Assembly (NCBI RefSeq): GCF_036021035.1
Contig: NZ_CP107930.1
Location: forward strand, 124,001-188,000
Reading direction: 5' to 3'
DNA: 64,000 nucleotides
DNA from: Kineococcus sp. NBC_00420
GTDB taxonomy: Bacteria; Actinomycetota; Actinomycetes; Actinomycetales; Kineococcaceae
Shown here: in pieces, positions 35,845-44,788 of the stretch
Layout of the letters: the number at the start of each line of letters is the position of its first letter
How positions within the stretch are numbered: the stretch's first letter is position 1
The notes under the pieces: model-generated
Seen by the model: the letters and a program-made list of their open reading frames with translations, nothing else
What the model was told of the DNA's origin: nothing
The model's database searches: none
Translations under genes and position numbers: made by a program

Positions 35845-36879
35845 ATGTCCTCCCAGCAGCACGGAACGCTGAGGTTCAACCCCAACAACGCCACCACCGG
35901 CACCGTCGAACGCGTCCACGCCTCCGACGGCAGCACCCAGGTCCACAAGCAGCTACGACAGGCCGGAACCGTTCCCACCGCACCCGCGCACTGGACCGCC
36001 TCCACCACACCCAGCGACTGGAACTACTGGGCCCGCGAGGCTGAGGTCTACACCGACCCACGACTGCGAGCATCCTTGACCGGCACCGGCCTGGACCTAC
36101 CCACCGCCGAGGTCCAGCCCAACCAGCAAAGCACCGACCTGTGGCTGGAAGACGTGCGCGGCACCGCCGGCGCCGACTTCACCCTCGCCGACCACATGGC
36201 CACCGCCGCCGGCCTGGGCCGTTGGCAGGCCCGTCCCTTACAGCCCGCACCGGCGTGGGCCTCACGTGGATTCCTGCGGGCCTACTCATCCAGCCGCCCC
36301 GGCGACCTCGCCCTGGTCGACGACGACGCGGCGTGGGCCCAGCCCCTCATCGCCGATACCTGGCCTTCTGACCTGCGGGCCGGGTGGGCGCGATTGCTGA
36401 CCCACCGCGAGGACCTGCTCGGCGTGATGGAGGCCCTACCCCGTACCCTCTGCCACCTCGATGCCTGGGTCTCCAACGTCATCCGACGACCCAGCGGCGA
36501 GGTCGTCCTGCTGGACTGGGCCTTCGCCGGCGACGGTGCCGTCGGAGAGGACCTGGGCAACTACCTGCCCGACGCGGTCTTCGACCTCTTCTGGCCTGCC
36601 GAGCGCCTCGCGGAGCTGGAAGCAGCGTGCTGGCCCACCTACCTTGACGGGCTACACGCCGGCGGCTGGGACGGCACCGAACGCGAGGCCCGGCTCGGAG
36701 TGGTGGCCTCCTGCGTGAAGTACACGTGGCTGCTGCCCCTGCTGTTGCAGAAGGCCACCGACACCGAGCACGACGCCTACCACCAGCGCGTCGACGCCGA
36801 GCACCTCTACCGCCAGCGTGGGGTCGCACTGTCGCACCTGGTCGGCTGGTGCGAGGAGGCACTCGACCTGGCCGGCTAA
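35845..36879 (+). CDS. Phosphotransferase-family (APH-like) kinase
   Basis: 344 residues from the ATG at 35845. The open frame extends upstream to 35686, but that part is poor in coding character. The catalytic loop is TLCHLDAWVSNVIRR (H-x-D-x4-N), followed by the metal-binding VVLLDWAFAG. The N-lobe is short and the phosphate loop is not obvious. Such kinases phosphorylate small molecules such as aminoglycosides, choline or homoserine. The substrate is unknown here. Two more members lie at 53533 and 63263. Confidence 0.8.
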   Translation: MSSQQHGTLRFNPNNATTGTVERVHASDGSTQVHKQLRQAGTVPTAPAHWTASTTPSDWNYWAREAEVYTDPRLRASLTGTGLDLPTAEVQPNQQSTDLWLEDVRGTAGADFTLADHMATAAGLGRWQARPLQPAPAWASRGFLRAYSSSRPGDLALVDDDAAWAQPLIADTWPSDLRAGWARLLTHREDLLGVMEALPRTLCHLDAWVSNVIRRPSGEVVLLDWAFAGDGAVGEDLGNYLPDAVFDLFWPAERLAELEAACWPTYLDGLHAGGWDGTEREARLGVVASCVKYTWLLPLLLQKATDTEHDAYHQRVDAEHLYRQRGVALSHLVGWCEEALDLAG

Positions 36880-36881
36880 AC

Positions 36882-36910
36882 GACCGCACGGTCATCCCGC
36901 GGTGCGCGTG
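36882..36910 (+). repeat. Dispersed repeat, box A copy
   Basis: GACCGCACGGTCATCCCGCG then GTGCGCG begins 3 bp after the stop of the kinase gene. It opens the dense stretch of copies. Confidence 0.85.
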
Positions 36911-36947
36911 ATGCGGCCTACCTCGCACAGGCCGCGGCCCGAGCCGG

Positions 36948-37469
36948 TCAGTCAGCCTGGAACAGGCCTGTGTCTCGGTACCGGAGGTAGAGCCTGACCG
37001 CTTCGGCGGTCACCGCGAACGCCGGCACGGCGAGCTGGTCCAGGGGCGACCAGGTGAAGTCGGTCCCCTCACCATCGCCGCCGAGAGGAGTGTGGTTGCC
37101 GGCTCGGGCCCAGAAGCACAAGGCGAAGGCGTGCACGACGTCGCCGTTGGGGTAGCGGATGGTGTGGACCTTGGCAGTGGAGATGCTCGCGAAGGGAACC
37201 AGCTCGTCGGGGTTGAGGTGCAGGCCGGTCTCTTCGGCCAGTTCGCGGGCGGCGCTGGTGCGGAAGGAGTCGCCGGGTTCGCAGGCCCCGGCAGGTAGGG
37301 CCCACTCGCCGGTGTCGCTGCGACGCAGGAGCAGGACGTGGTCGTGCTCGTCGAGTACCAGCACCTGGGCGCCGGGGCTGACGAGCAGGTCGTGTCCGAC
37401 ATGACGGCGTAGGCGGCCGAGGTGGCTGTCCTGGAAGGTCACCGGTGCAGGATGCCGGTGACGGCACAC
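36948..37469 (-). CDS. NUDIX hydrolase
   Basis: 173 residues. The Nudix box runs from Gly61 to Leu83 (GACEPGDSFRTSAARELAEE then TGL) with R75, E76, E79 and E80 in place. The first conserved Glu of the box is Asp67, a conservative change. Flanking strands LLVSPGAQVLVLDEHDHVLL and FTWSPLDQLAVPAF fit the fold. Members hydrolyse nucleoside diphosphates linked to other groups, such as oxidised nucleotides, ADP-ribose or sugar nucleotides. The exact substrate cannot be told. Confidence 0.88.
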   Translation of the reverse strand: MCRHRHPAPVTFQDSHLGRLRRHVGHDLLVSPGAQVLVLDEHDHVLLLRRSDTGEWALPAGACEPGDSFRTSAARELAEETGLHLNPDELVPFASISTAKVHTIRYPNGDVVHAFALCFWARAGNHTPLGGDGEGTDFTWSPLDQLAVPAFAVTAEAVRLYLRYRDTGLFQAD

Positions 37470-37477
37470 GGCTGCAC

Positions 37478-37565
37478 GACCTCACGGTCATTCTGCGGGC
37501 GCGTAGAGCGCACGGTTATCCCGCTGGCCGGGACGTCGACGACCTCGCGATCGTGCCGATGACCA
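37478..37565 (+). repeat. Dispersed repeat, two A boxes and a B box
   Basis: GACCTCACGGTCATTCTGCG at 37478 is followed by CGCACGGTTATCCCGCTGG at 37510. A degenerate second box, GACGACCTCGCGATCGTGCC then GATGACC, follows near 37537. It lies between divergent NUDIX and GNAT genes. Confidence 0.75.
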
Positions 37566-37610
37566 CGCGGTCCAGCAGCGTCCAGGACCCGACTTTGGAA
37601 GCAACTGAGG

Positions 37611-38243
37611 ATGGTCCAGGACTGCGATCATGCAGTGGTGGGACAGCCCGGCACCGATCGACACGACGTCGACCAACCCTTCGACGACACCGCGACGACC
37701 AGGCTGTCGCTACGCCGACCGACCGAAGCCGACGTCGCTGAACTCTTCACGATGTACTCCGACCCCCAGGTCTGGCGCGATGACCCGCTGCTGCGCCACA
37801 CCTCCGCCGCACAGACCCGCGACCGGGTCCAGCGCTGGGCCGAGAGCTAGGACGAGCACGGCATCGGCCCCTGGGTACTGCGAGCCCGGACCGGGCCTGG
37901 AGCCGGTGAGCTGGTCGGCTCCGGTGGCTGCAGCCTGTACACGTCGGGCACGACCACCGTGTGGAACACGGCCTTCGTGCTGCGGCCCCAGGCGTGGGGG
38001 CAGGGGTACGCCCAGGAGGTCACCGCAGCAGGACGCCGGTGCGCGCACGCGCTGCACCCTGACCTTCCCGTCATCGCTGTGGTCGCGGCCGGCAACCCCC
38101 GATCGCGACGAGCCGTAGAGCGCACCGGACTGCGCACGGTCTGTCGAGGTCCGGATGCCAAAGACCCCGACCCGACGGCGGAACTGCTGCTCTACGCCGA
38201 CCGCGGACTGAGCGAAGACCAGGTACGTGCACTCACCGCCTGA
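37611..38243 (+). pseudogene. GNAT acetyltransferase with in-frame amber stop
   Basis: One frame from 37611 to 38243 encodes a full GNAT domain: TTRLSLRRPTEADVAELFTM at the start, then the acetyl-CoA region WNTAFVLRPQAWGQGYAQEV, then VAAGNPRSRRAVERTGLRTV. A single TAG at 37848-37850 (after QRWAES, before DEHGIGPWVLRA) interrupts it without a frame change. It is either a recent nonsense mutation or a sequencing error. Alternatively a shorter protein could start after the stop, but it would lack the first strand. Confidence 0.85.
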
Positions 38244-38306
38244 CAGTCACGACCTCACGGTCCAGAACCTCGTCGCGCCCTGGCAACTCGCCTCTACGCT
38301 GCCCCG

Positions 38307-39035
38307 GTGATGAACCAGCCGGTGAACGACGCTGCCGTGACGATGCTCATCGCGGTTGCTCGCGCCGCCATCCGCGAGCACGGTGACAGCAACGTTCACA
38401 CCGTCGCCGCGGCCGTCCTGGACGAGGATGCCCGCGTCCACCTCGGGTTGAACCTGTACCACTTCACCGGTGGGCCCTGCGCCGAGCTCGTCGCTTTGGC
38501 CAACGCCCGTGCCGCCGGCGCTCGAGCTCCCCGCCTCATCGTCGCCGTCGGCGACGACAACCGCGGTGTGCTCGCCCCCTGCGGACGAGACCGGCAGGTC
38601 CTGGTGGACTACTACCAAGCCATTTCCGTCGTCCTTCCCGGCCCCGATGGTCCGCGCGTGGTGACGGGCGACGACCTGCTGCCCCACACCTACCGCTGGC
38701 AGGCGCAGCAGACCCAGCGTCTGCGCTTCCGCGCCTCTCACCTGCCGGCGGTCCGCAACGGCAGCAAGCGCGTCACCCTGCGTTTCAACGACCCGGCGCA
38801 GGTCGGCCCAGCGCTACTGGTCTTCGAGTCCGGCGACGTCGACGACGAGGTCACCCTGGCGGGCCGGATCACTTCCACTGTCGCCAAGACCGTCCAGGAC
38901 ATCAGCGACGCGGAGGCCCAAAAGGACGGCTTCGCTGACGCGGCCAGCGTGCTTCCCGGCCTGCGTGACTACTACCCCGACCTGTCCAGCGACGACTACG
39001 TCGTCTTCGTCCACTTCGAGGTCGACGCGACCTGA
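38307..39035 (+). CDS. Cytidine deaminase-like domain fused to ASCH domain
   Basis: 242 residues. Residues 1-110 look like a blasticidin-S/cytidine deaminase fold: VHTVAAAVLDEDARVHLGLN, then TGGPCAELVALANA with Cys58-Ala-Glu60, then LAPCGRDRQVLVDYY. In cytidine deaminases the second motif is PCGxCRQ. Here Cys92 is kept but the other ligand is Asp95. Residues 140-240 form an ASCH domain: HLPAVRNGSKRVTLRFNDPA, VAKTVQDISDAEAQKDGFAD, LRDYYPDLSSDDYVVFVHFE. ASCH domains bind RNA or modified nucleosides, so the fusion could act on cytidine in RNA or on a nucleoside antibiotic. The start may be the ATG at 38310. Confidence 0.8.
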   Translation: MMNQPVNDAAVTMLIAVARAAIREHGDSNVHTVAAAVLDEDARVHLGLNLYHFTGGPCAELVALANARAAGARAPRLIVAVGDDNRGVLAPCGRDRQVLVDYYQAISVVLPGPDGPRVVTGDDLLPHTYRWQAQQTQRLRFRASHLPAVRNGSKRVTLRFNDPAQVGPALLVFESGDVDDEVTLAGRITSTVAKTVQDISDAEAQKDGFADAASVLPGLRDYYPDLSSDDYVVFVHFEVDAT

Positions 39036-39085
39036 CCGCAGCTGCGGCATTGCGCGGTCATGTCGCGGGCCGCGCGGTTGCTGTG

Positions 39086-39961
39086 TCAGAGCCGGATCAG
39101 GTCGGCGACCTCCTCGGGCAGCCCCGGGGAGGTCATGACGTGGCCCATGCCCGGCACGACCTGCAGTACCGCCCCGGGGATGGCCGCGGCCAACGCCTCA
39201 CCGTGACCGAGCGGGTAGATCGGGTCCTGGTCCCCGTGGACGATCGAGGTCACCGCAGTGATCGACGACAGCGGGGCGAGCAAGCTGGGGTCATCCAGCC
39301 ACACGGCCCGGTGGTGGTGGGCAGCCGCCGCAGGATCGGTGGCCCGCGACATCGCCAGCTCCAGCATCGAACGGGCGGCCTTCTCGTCGAACGGGCGTAC
39401 CGGGCCGTTGAAGACTCGAAACAGCGCCACATCAGACTCGATACCCGCTGGCAGCTCCGCAGCCAGGTGCGTGAGGTAGGCCGGCGACGGGGGCGGCAGG
39501 TCATCAGGGTCGACCGGCTCCCCAACCTGTGCCCGCGCCCACACCGCGCTCGGGTCGTGACCCATCAGCGAGCTGGACATCACCGTCAGGGAACGGACCC
39601 GGTGCGGGGCGTGCACCGCCAACCACTGCGCGATCATGCCGCCCAGGGAGGTCCCGGCCACGTGGGCGGTATCCACGCCGTGACCGTCCAGCACGGCGAG
39701 ACAGTCCCGGGCCATGTCCCCGATCGTGTAGGGGTGGGCGTCGAAGTCGACGACGCTGGAGTGGCCGGTGTCTCGGTGGTCGAACCGGATGACCTGGACC
39801 CCACGCTGGACCAGCCGGTCGACCAGGGCGTCGGGCCAGCTGATCCCTTGAGCAGCCGATCCGGCGACCATCAGGACGGCGGGAAGCTCGGGATCACCGA
39901 CCGCTTCGCTCCAGATGCGTAGCGGCCCGGCCGCTACGAACCGTTCGCGTACACCCACCAT
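39086..39961 (-). CDS. Alpha/beta hydrolase
   Basis: 291 residues from the ATG at 39961 (MVGVRERFVAAGPLRIWSEA). The frame is open to 39988. The nucleophile elbow is AGTSLGGMIAQW, the acid lies in SIVHGDQDPIYP and the His in VPGMGHVMTSPG. The strand PAVLMVAGSAAQGISWP before the elbow provides the oxyanion-hole region. Close relatives are annotated as general hydrolases or esterases. There is no membrane segment or signal peptide. Confidence 0.9.
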   Translation of the reverse strand: MVGVRERFVAAGPLRIWSEAVGDPELPAVLMVAGSAAQGISWPDALVDRLVQRGVQVIRFDHRDTGHSSVVDFDAHPYTIGDMARDCLAVLDGHGVDTAHVAGTSLGGMIAQWLAVHAPHRVRSLTVMSSSLMGHDPSAVWARAQVGEPVDPDDLPPPSPAYLTHLAAELPAGIESDVALFRVFNGPVRPFDEKAARSMLELAMSRATDPAAAAHHHRAVWLDDPSLLAPLSSITAVTSIVHGDQDPIYPLGHGEALAAAIPGAVLQVVPGMGHVMTSPGLPEEVADLIRL

Positions 39962-39995
39962 GCAGGCACCGTAACGGCCACCTACCACCGAGCCG

Positions 39996-40062
39996 CGACC
40001 TCACGGTCATCCCGCGGTGCGCGTACTCTCCCCGGCGGCCGAGATGTCGCGGCCCTAACGAC
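39996..40062 (+). repeat. Dispersed repeat, A and B boxes
   Basis: GACCTCACGGTCATCCCGCG at 39998 is followed by GTGCGCGTACTC and the second block CGGCGGCCGAGATGTCGCGG about 45 bp later. It lies between two minus-strand genes. Confidence 0.85.
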
Positions 40063-40096
40063 GAGCGCGCGTCGGTGCGCGGCATCCACGCCACGA

Positions 40097-40378
40097 TCAA
40101 TCGCGGCCGCGCCAAGACCTGACCCTCTGCCCCCAGCGGGCCGCGTAAGGCGACAGAAAATTCAACACGGTTATCAGAGGAGCAAGAGCGATGGCGGTGC
40201 CACCGTCCACCCAGCCGAGCCACCAGCCCGCGACGGCGACCACAGCAGCACCCACGGCAGTCGCCGCCCCCGACCGGGCGACTTCACGACGTGACGGAGC
40301 CTGCAAAGAGGCGTCGGCGGGACGCGCGAGGCCCAGGTAGATCAAGGTGCGGGCCAAACGCCCAGCAGGCTGCGACAC
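40097..40378 (-). CDS. Small hypothetical membrane protein
   Basis: 93 residues. A polar N-terminus (MSQPAGRLARTLIYLGLARP) is followed by two membrane segments, SGAATAVGAAVVAVAGWWLG and GTAIALAPLITVLNFLSPYA, and a basic C-terminus. I recognise no family. Confidence 0.6.
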   Translation of the reverse strand: MSQPAGRLARTLIYLGLARPADASLQAPSRREVARSGAATAVGAAVVAVAGWWLGWVDGGTAIALAPLITVLNFLSPYAARWGQRVRSWRGRD

Positions 40379-40468
40379 GTCAGCACTCTAGGAGTCGGCC
40401 AGTGATCAGCAGGGTCGATCCCGCTTAGCCCACCCAAACGCGCACTCAGGACGCCGGCCGCGACGCAC

Positions 40469-40494
40469 GACGTCACGGTCATCCCGCTGGTCGC
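40469..40494 (+). repeat. Dispersed repeat, box A copy
   Basis: GACGTCACGGTCATCCCGCT then GGTCGCG. The CCGCGG core is changed to CCGCTGG here, as also at 37521 and 62560. Confidence 0.8.
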
Positions 40495-40570
40495 GCCCGT
40501 ACGCCGCGGTGGCTGGGGCTGCTTTCGTTGGTCACGATCACGGATCAGTGGTTCAGGAGTCCATCCCTTA

Positions 40571-41308
40571 CTACCGGGACGGCGGGTGGAAGTCACTCGA
40601 TGGGTCGGTCCCGGCTGCCACCTGGACGTAGCGCACCTGCAGGGCCGACGCCAGCGCCCCGTCTGAGGTGGCTGAGTCCCCGATGACCGCGACTGGCTGC
40701 ACCCCGAGTCGAGCCGACCGTGAAGCGACCTCGTCATGGAAGCGGAGCTCTGACTTCTCCGCGCCGACTTCACCTGAGATCACCACATCGCGGAAGGTCG
40801 GCCCGAGTCCAGCCAGCTGGAGCTTGCGCCGCTGCAACCACGACGAGCCGTTCGTGACGCACCAGAGGTCGTGCGTCCTCGCCCAACTGCTCAAGGCGGC
40901 CGGCGCCCAGTCGAAGGTGCGGACCAGCTGCTCGCGGGTACCGCGGAAGCTCGCGCCGACTACCGCCGAGTCCTCCTCGGGAAGGATGCGGTTCCAGACC
41001 CTGGCCTGGTAGTCATCACCAGCGAGCTGCGTCGTCAGGTCGGGTACTGCAGCTCGGAAGTCGGTCCACAGGGCTTCCCAGGAGCTGACGCCGACCAAGG
41101 CCGGGGTGCTCCTCAGCCCGCTGGCCTGCCATTCACCGCGGACAACGCGCCACACGTCAGGCAAGCGCGTCGTCGCCGCGAAGGCCGCGAGTGTGGAGCT
41201 CATGGCCTGATCACGGGCGGCTGCGTCCGGGATGAGCGTGTCGTCGAGGTCGATCAGGAGCACGTCCACGGAGAGAACGGTAGGACAGCGCTTCGGTGGG
41301 TGCTGCAC
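40571..41308 (-). CDS. HAD-superfamily hydrolase
   Basis: 245 residues. Motif I is LLIDLDDTLIPD (Asp20, Asp22), motif II LWCVTNGSSWLQR, motif III the Lys in GEVGAEKSELRFH, motif IV VIGDSATSDGALA. A helical cap of about 90 residues follows motif I, as in subclass C1 phosphatases. These act on small phosphorylated metabolites in the cytosol. The substrate is unknown. The frame begins at 41308, but a GTG at VDVLLIDLDDTL is also possible. Confidence 0.87.
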   Translation of the reverse strand: MQHPPKRCPTVLSVDVLLIDLDDTLIPDAAARDQAMSSTLAAFAATTRLPDVWRVVRGEWQASGLRSTPALVGVSSWEALWTDFRAAVPDLTTQLAGDDYQARVWNRILPEEDSAVVGASFRGTREQLVRTFDWAPAALSSWARTHDLWCVTNGSSWLQRRKLQLAGLGPTFRDVVISGEVGAEKSELRFHDEVASRSARLGVQPVAVIGDSATSDGALASALQVRYVQVAAGTDPSSDFHPPSR

Positions 41309-41353
41309 GGCCGGTTCGTCTTCGAGCCGGTGGCTGGACAGCCATGTTCTGAC

Positions 41354-41407
41354 GACTTCACGGTCATCCCGCGGTGCTCGGGCGCACGGTCATCCCGCGG
41401 TGTGCGT
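41354..41407 (+). repeat. Dispersed repeat, two A boxes; B box interrupted downstream
   Basis: GACTTCACGGTCATCCCGCG at 41354 and GCGCACGGTCATCCCGCG near 41382 are 29-30 bp apart. The expected B box starts about 41420 (GACGCCGACCGGATCTG) but is cut by the left recombinase element. Its apparent remainder, GTCGATGTCCG, lies beyond the element at about 43900. Confidence 0.8.
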
Positions 41408-41515
41408 GGTCGGCCCGGGTCGACGCCGACCGGATCTGCTTGATATGTGGGTGATCGGAGGCCACTCTCCGGTCTGAGCCCAGATGGGCTCGAGTCCTCA
41501 GCATGGAGGCACCCC

Positions 41516-42625
41516 ATGACCGTCCCTGATCTTCAACTGACCCAGACCCCGATGCCCTCCGGACTGCCCGCCGTGCGCCTCGGTGAGCCCTGGCTGGACG
41601 CCTACCTCGACTTCCTCACCGCACGCTGCCGACCCAACAGCGTCCTCGCCGCCGGCTACGACCTGAAGATCTTCTTCACCCTCATCGCCAAGACCCCGGC
41701 GGAGGTCACCGCCGCCGACGTACTGGCATTCATCACCGCCCAACGCACCGGTTCCGACCAATCCAGCAACCTCGTGGTCGCCGTCGTCGACGACGCGCCC
41801 GCAGCGGTCAGCGCCCGAACCGTGCGCCGACGCCTCTCCAGCATCTACGGCCTCTACGCCTTCCTCCTCGCCCGCGGCGACGTCAACGCCAACCCCGTTC
41901 CGCGTGGTCTGCCAACACGGCGCGAACGCGACCACCCCCACAGCAGCCGCGGGTCGGGAACCCCACTGATCCGTTCCCCACGGACGCTGCCGACCATCCT
42001 GAACCCCGACGAAGCCGCCGCCCTCACCACGGCGCTACGCACCCACCGAGACCGGGCCATGGTCGCCGCGATGCTGCTCGGAGGCTTGCGCCGTTGCGAA
42101 GTCCTGCGCCTGCGGATGGAAGACCTCCACGTTAGCCAACGGCGGGTGTTCATCGCCGAGGGCAAAGGAGGACACCAACGCCAGGTCCCGATCTCGAAAC
42201 GTTTCTTCACCCTGCTGGGCGACTACCTCAGCCTGGAGCGACCGGAGGAAGCCGACCGGCTCGGGCACGGTCACGTCTTCTGCGTCCTGAAGGGCCCCCG
42301 ACGCGGGCAGCCGCTGTCGGCCTCCGGACTTGATGAGGTCCTCGACGGAGCCCGGCGGCGCGCCGGACTGCAGCACGCCACCTGCCACCAACTGCGTCAC
42401 ACCTGCCTGACCCGACTGCGCGAAGCCGGCATGGCTCTGGAGGCCATCCAGGCCCAGGCCGGGCACGCCTCCATCGAATCCACCCGCATCTACCTCCACC
42501 TCGGTGATGACTGGCTGGCCGGTCAGTATCGCCGCGCTGCTGAAGCCATCGACGCTCAAGCCTTCGGCAACCACCCCGCGCCGGTGCCCGTCCGTTCGAT
42601 CACTTCAGCATTGCGGAGTCGGTGA
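41516..42625 (+). CDS. Tyrosine recombinase A of the left element
   Basis: 369 residues from the ATG at 41516. An N-terminal SAM-like core-binding domain (WLDAYLDFLTARCRPNSVLA) precedes a catalytic domain with Arg in GGLRRCEVLRLR, Lys in AEGKGGHQRQVPIS, HQLRHTCLTRLREAG (H-x-x-R), GHASIESTRIYLHL (His and nucleophile Tyr). All catalytic residues are present. Its stop overlaps the next start as TGATG, so the two recombinases are co-translated. It is the counterpart of 46773-47912. Confidence 0.93.
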   Translation: MTVPDLQLTQTPMPSGLPAVRLGEPWLDAYLDFLTARCRPNSVLAAGYDLKIFFTLIAKTPAEVTAADVLAFITAQRTGSDQSSNLVVAVVDDAPAAVSARTVRRRLSSIYGLYAFLLARGDVNANPVPRGLPTRRERDHPHSSRGSGTPLIRSPRTLPTILNPDEAAALTTALRTHRDRAMVAAMLLGGLRRCEVLRLRMEDLHVSQRRVFIAEGKGGHQRQVPISKRFFTLLGDYLSLERPEEADRLGHGHVFCVLKGPRRGQPLSASGLDEVLDGARRRAGLQHATCHQLRHTCLTRLREAGMALEAIQAQAGHASIESTRIYLHLGDDWLAGQYRRAAEAIDAQAFGNHPAPVPVRSITSALRSR

Positions 42626-43871
42626 TGAGCACTCAAGACCTGATTCTCACTTGGGGTGAGATTGACACCGCTGCAGTACAACTGGCCCCACCGATGCGTT
42701 CCTACCTGGTTCAGGTTGCCACCACGCTGCGTCCCGGTAGTGTCGTCAACGCCGACCGCGCCCTGCGCTGCTTCGCCCAGTTCCTCATCCAGCAGCACCC
42801 CGAGATCAGCACCCTCACCGACGTGCGACGAACTCACATCGAGGATTACAAGCCCTGGCTCGCATCGGCCAGCGAGGCCGGCCCGTCAGCGTCAACACCC
42901 GAGCCCACCGCCTGGGCAACCTACGCACCTTTTTCATCCGCATCCACGACTGGGGCTGGCCCGAGGCCCCACCCACCGTCCCCATCCTCTTCGGCGACCT
43001 GCCCCGCCAGGAGCAACCCCTCCCCAAGGCCCTCGATGACGCCAACGCCGCGAAGTTCCTGCGCGCCGCTCAAGGATTGAAACGGCAGCTGGGTCGAGTG
43101 GTCTGCGAGGTCCTCCTCCGCACCGGCCTGCGCGTCGGGGAGTTCACCAGACTGCGCCGCGACGCCGTCCGCCAGATCGGCGCCGGGCACTGGTTGCACG
43201 TTCCCGTCGGCAAACTCCTCGACGACCGCTACATTCCCCTGCACCCGCAACTCGTCGACCTCATCGCCGATTACCGCGACCGTTTCGTCGACCCGACCAA
43301 CCCGCTGCTGCTACCGCGGGAGAACGGCAAACCGATGGATCGCCACGGCGTCACCCGCTGCCTGAACAACGCCGCCACCGCGGCGGGCATCGGCCACGTC
43401 CACCCCCACCAGATGCGCCACACCCTCGCCACCCAGGCCATTAACCGCGGCATGAGCCTCGAAGCCATCGCCGCGATGCTGGGGCACCACTCGATGGACA
43501 TGACCCTGCGCTACGCGAAGATCGCCAACCGGACCGTCGCCGATGAGTACTTCGCCGTCACCGAGAAAGTCGAAGCCCTTTACACCAGCGACCCCGACGC
43601 CGCTCTGCCCTCGAGCGCCGCTGGTCCGGAGATGGCCCGCCTGCACCGCGAGATGCACCAGCGGATGCTCGGCAACGGGTTCTGCACTCGACCTCCGGCC
43701 TTGGACTGCACCTTCGAATCGGTCTGCGAAACCTGCACCTTCTTCCAGACCTCGATCGCCTTCCGCCCGACCTTGCAGGCTCAGCACGACCACGCCGCCG
43801 AGCATGATCAACCGGCCCGTCAGGAGCTCTTCGCGGGTCTCCTCGGCGACCTCGACCAGTCCGCGTCCTGA
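42625..43871 (+). pseudogene. Tyrosine recombinase B of the left element, frameshifted
   Basis: The first frame (42625 on) matches the intact partner at 45490-46776 through HIEDYKPWLA. It then leaves it near 42885, where the partner has GKPVTAATRAHRLGNLR and this copy has the same text one frame back (RPVSVNTRAHRLGNLRTFFI). From there to 43871 the frame is open and complete, with TGLRVGEFTRLRRDAV, HPHQMRHTLATQAINRG, LGHHSMDMTLRYAKI and the Cys-rich tail ALDCTFESVCETCTFFQTSI. A net one-base change therefore inactivates this copy, unless it is a read error. Confidence 0.88.
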
Positions 43872-44059
43872 GTCCCTTGACACCGATCACCCACATAATG
43901 TCGATGTCCGAGTGGTCACGGAGTCGTTGTGGGCTCCTGCGGGTGGTGGTCCTGTGGAGAAGTTGATCAACGAATCGGGCTGAGCTCGGCACCCGCCGAT
44001 GCTGAAAGTACCTCGACAGTTCGAGCCTCCGCACCCCTCTCACCGCCCAGGAGCAGCAC

Positions 44060-44434
44060 GTGCCCGACGGCTCGACCCTGATCTGCCGCCTGATCGGCGG
44101 GTTCATGATCCTCACCGCCCCCTTAGCGCTGCCGTTGCTGTTCTTTCAGGCCGACCTCTTCGGCATCGAGAGCGACTTCTGCATCTACAAGGGCGTCAGC
44201 CCGCGTGTCCCCCTTGAACAGCGTGTCCTCGAGCGCGGCGTCGACGTCCGCCAGCACTGGGAGTGGTTCCCCATGGGGGTGCGCTGCGACTGGTTCCTGC
44301 GTGATGGCAGCTTCGTCACCACCACGGCCGCCACCTGGGACCACGACGCCCTCGCTGGCGGCGCAATCGGCTATGGACTGCTGGGCCTGACGCTGGTGGT
44401 GGCACCCCGAATCAAGATCGGCGCGGACGCCTAG
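44060..44434 (+). CDS. Small membrane protein between the inverted elements
   Basis: 124 residues from a GTG at 44060 with AGGAG about 8 bp upstream. One membrane segment lies at the N-terminus (GGFMILTAPLALPLLFFQAD) and one at the C-terminus (GGAIGYGLLGLTLVVAPRIK). The Cys- and Trp-containing loop between them (SDFCIYKG, HWEWFPMGVRCDWFLRDGSF) is probably extracytoplasmic. Family unknown. Its 3' end overlaps that of the next, convergent gene by 4 bp. Confidence 0.6.
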   Translation: MPDGSTLICRLIGGFMILTAPLALPLLFFQADLFGIESDFCIYKGVSPRVPLEQRVLERGVDVRQHWEWFPMGVRCDWFLRDGSFVTTTAATWDHDALAGGAIGYGLLGLTLVVAPRIKIGADA

Positions 44435-44748
44435 CTGACCGACCTGCCACCGCTACGCCTCACCACAGCGGTGACCACCTGGTACGGCACGACCGCGACC
44501 ACCAAGATGATCGCCAGCCGAGCCCAGAAGGGCAGCGTCGAATCAGCCGATGCGACGCCGGCCATCGTGATGAAGGCCAGAGCCGCGACGTCGAAGACTC
44601 TGGGCCAGCCGTGCTGACGTGGGTCCCTTTCCCACGAGGCTCGCTCTGGAGCAGGCCGAGCGTGCATCCAGGCGGAGAGGGCCGAGAAGAGAGCCGCCGG
44701 CACCAGCCACAGCATCCAGATCACACCGTCATGATCCTGGACTCCCAC
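44431..44748 (-). CDS. Small three-TM membrane protein
   Basis: 105 residues with segments VIWMLWLVPAALFSALSAWM, VFDVAALAFITMAGVASA and WARLAIILVVAVVPYQVVTA. The start is a GTG at 44748, with an internal ATG at 44715 possible. I recognise no family. Confidence 0.55.
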   Translation of the reverse strand: MGVQDHDGVIWMLWLVPAALFSALSAWMHARPAPERASWERDPRQHGWPRVFDVAALAFITMAGVASADSTLPFWARLAIILVVAVVPYQVVTAVVRRSGGRSVS

Positions 44749-44788
44749 GCGAATGCCAGCGCCATCTAACGACGATGAGCCGACCGGG

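Larger units (their letters stand above)
41444..43897 (+). mobile_element. Two-recombinase mobile element, left copy
   Basis: A 2454-bp unit bounded by inverted TATGTGGGTGATCGG (41444-41458) and CCGATCACCCACATA (43883-43897). It contains two adjacent tyrosine recombinase genes and nothing else. It is homologous throughout to 45464-47985, which lies in the opposite orientation. The outer flanks look like the two halves of box B of a dispersed repeat. The second recombinase is frameshifted here. I know of paired or triple tyrosine-recombinase elements (Tn554-like, RIT), but a two-gene unit with TIRs of this form is unusual. Confidence 0.8.
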
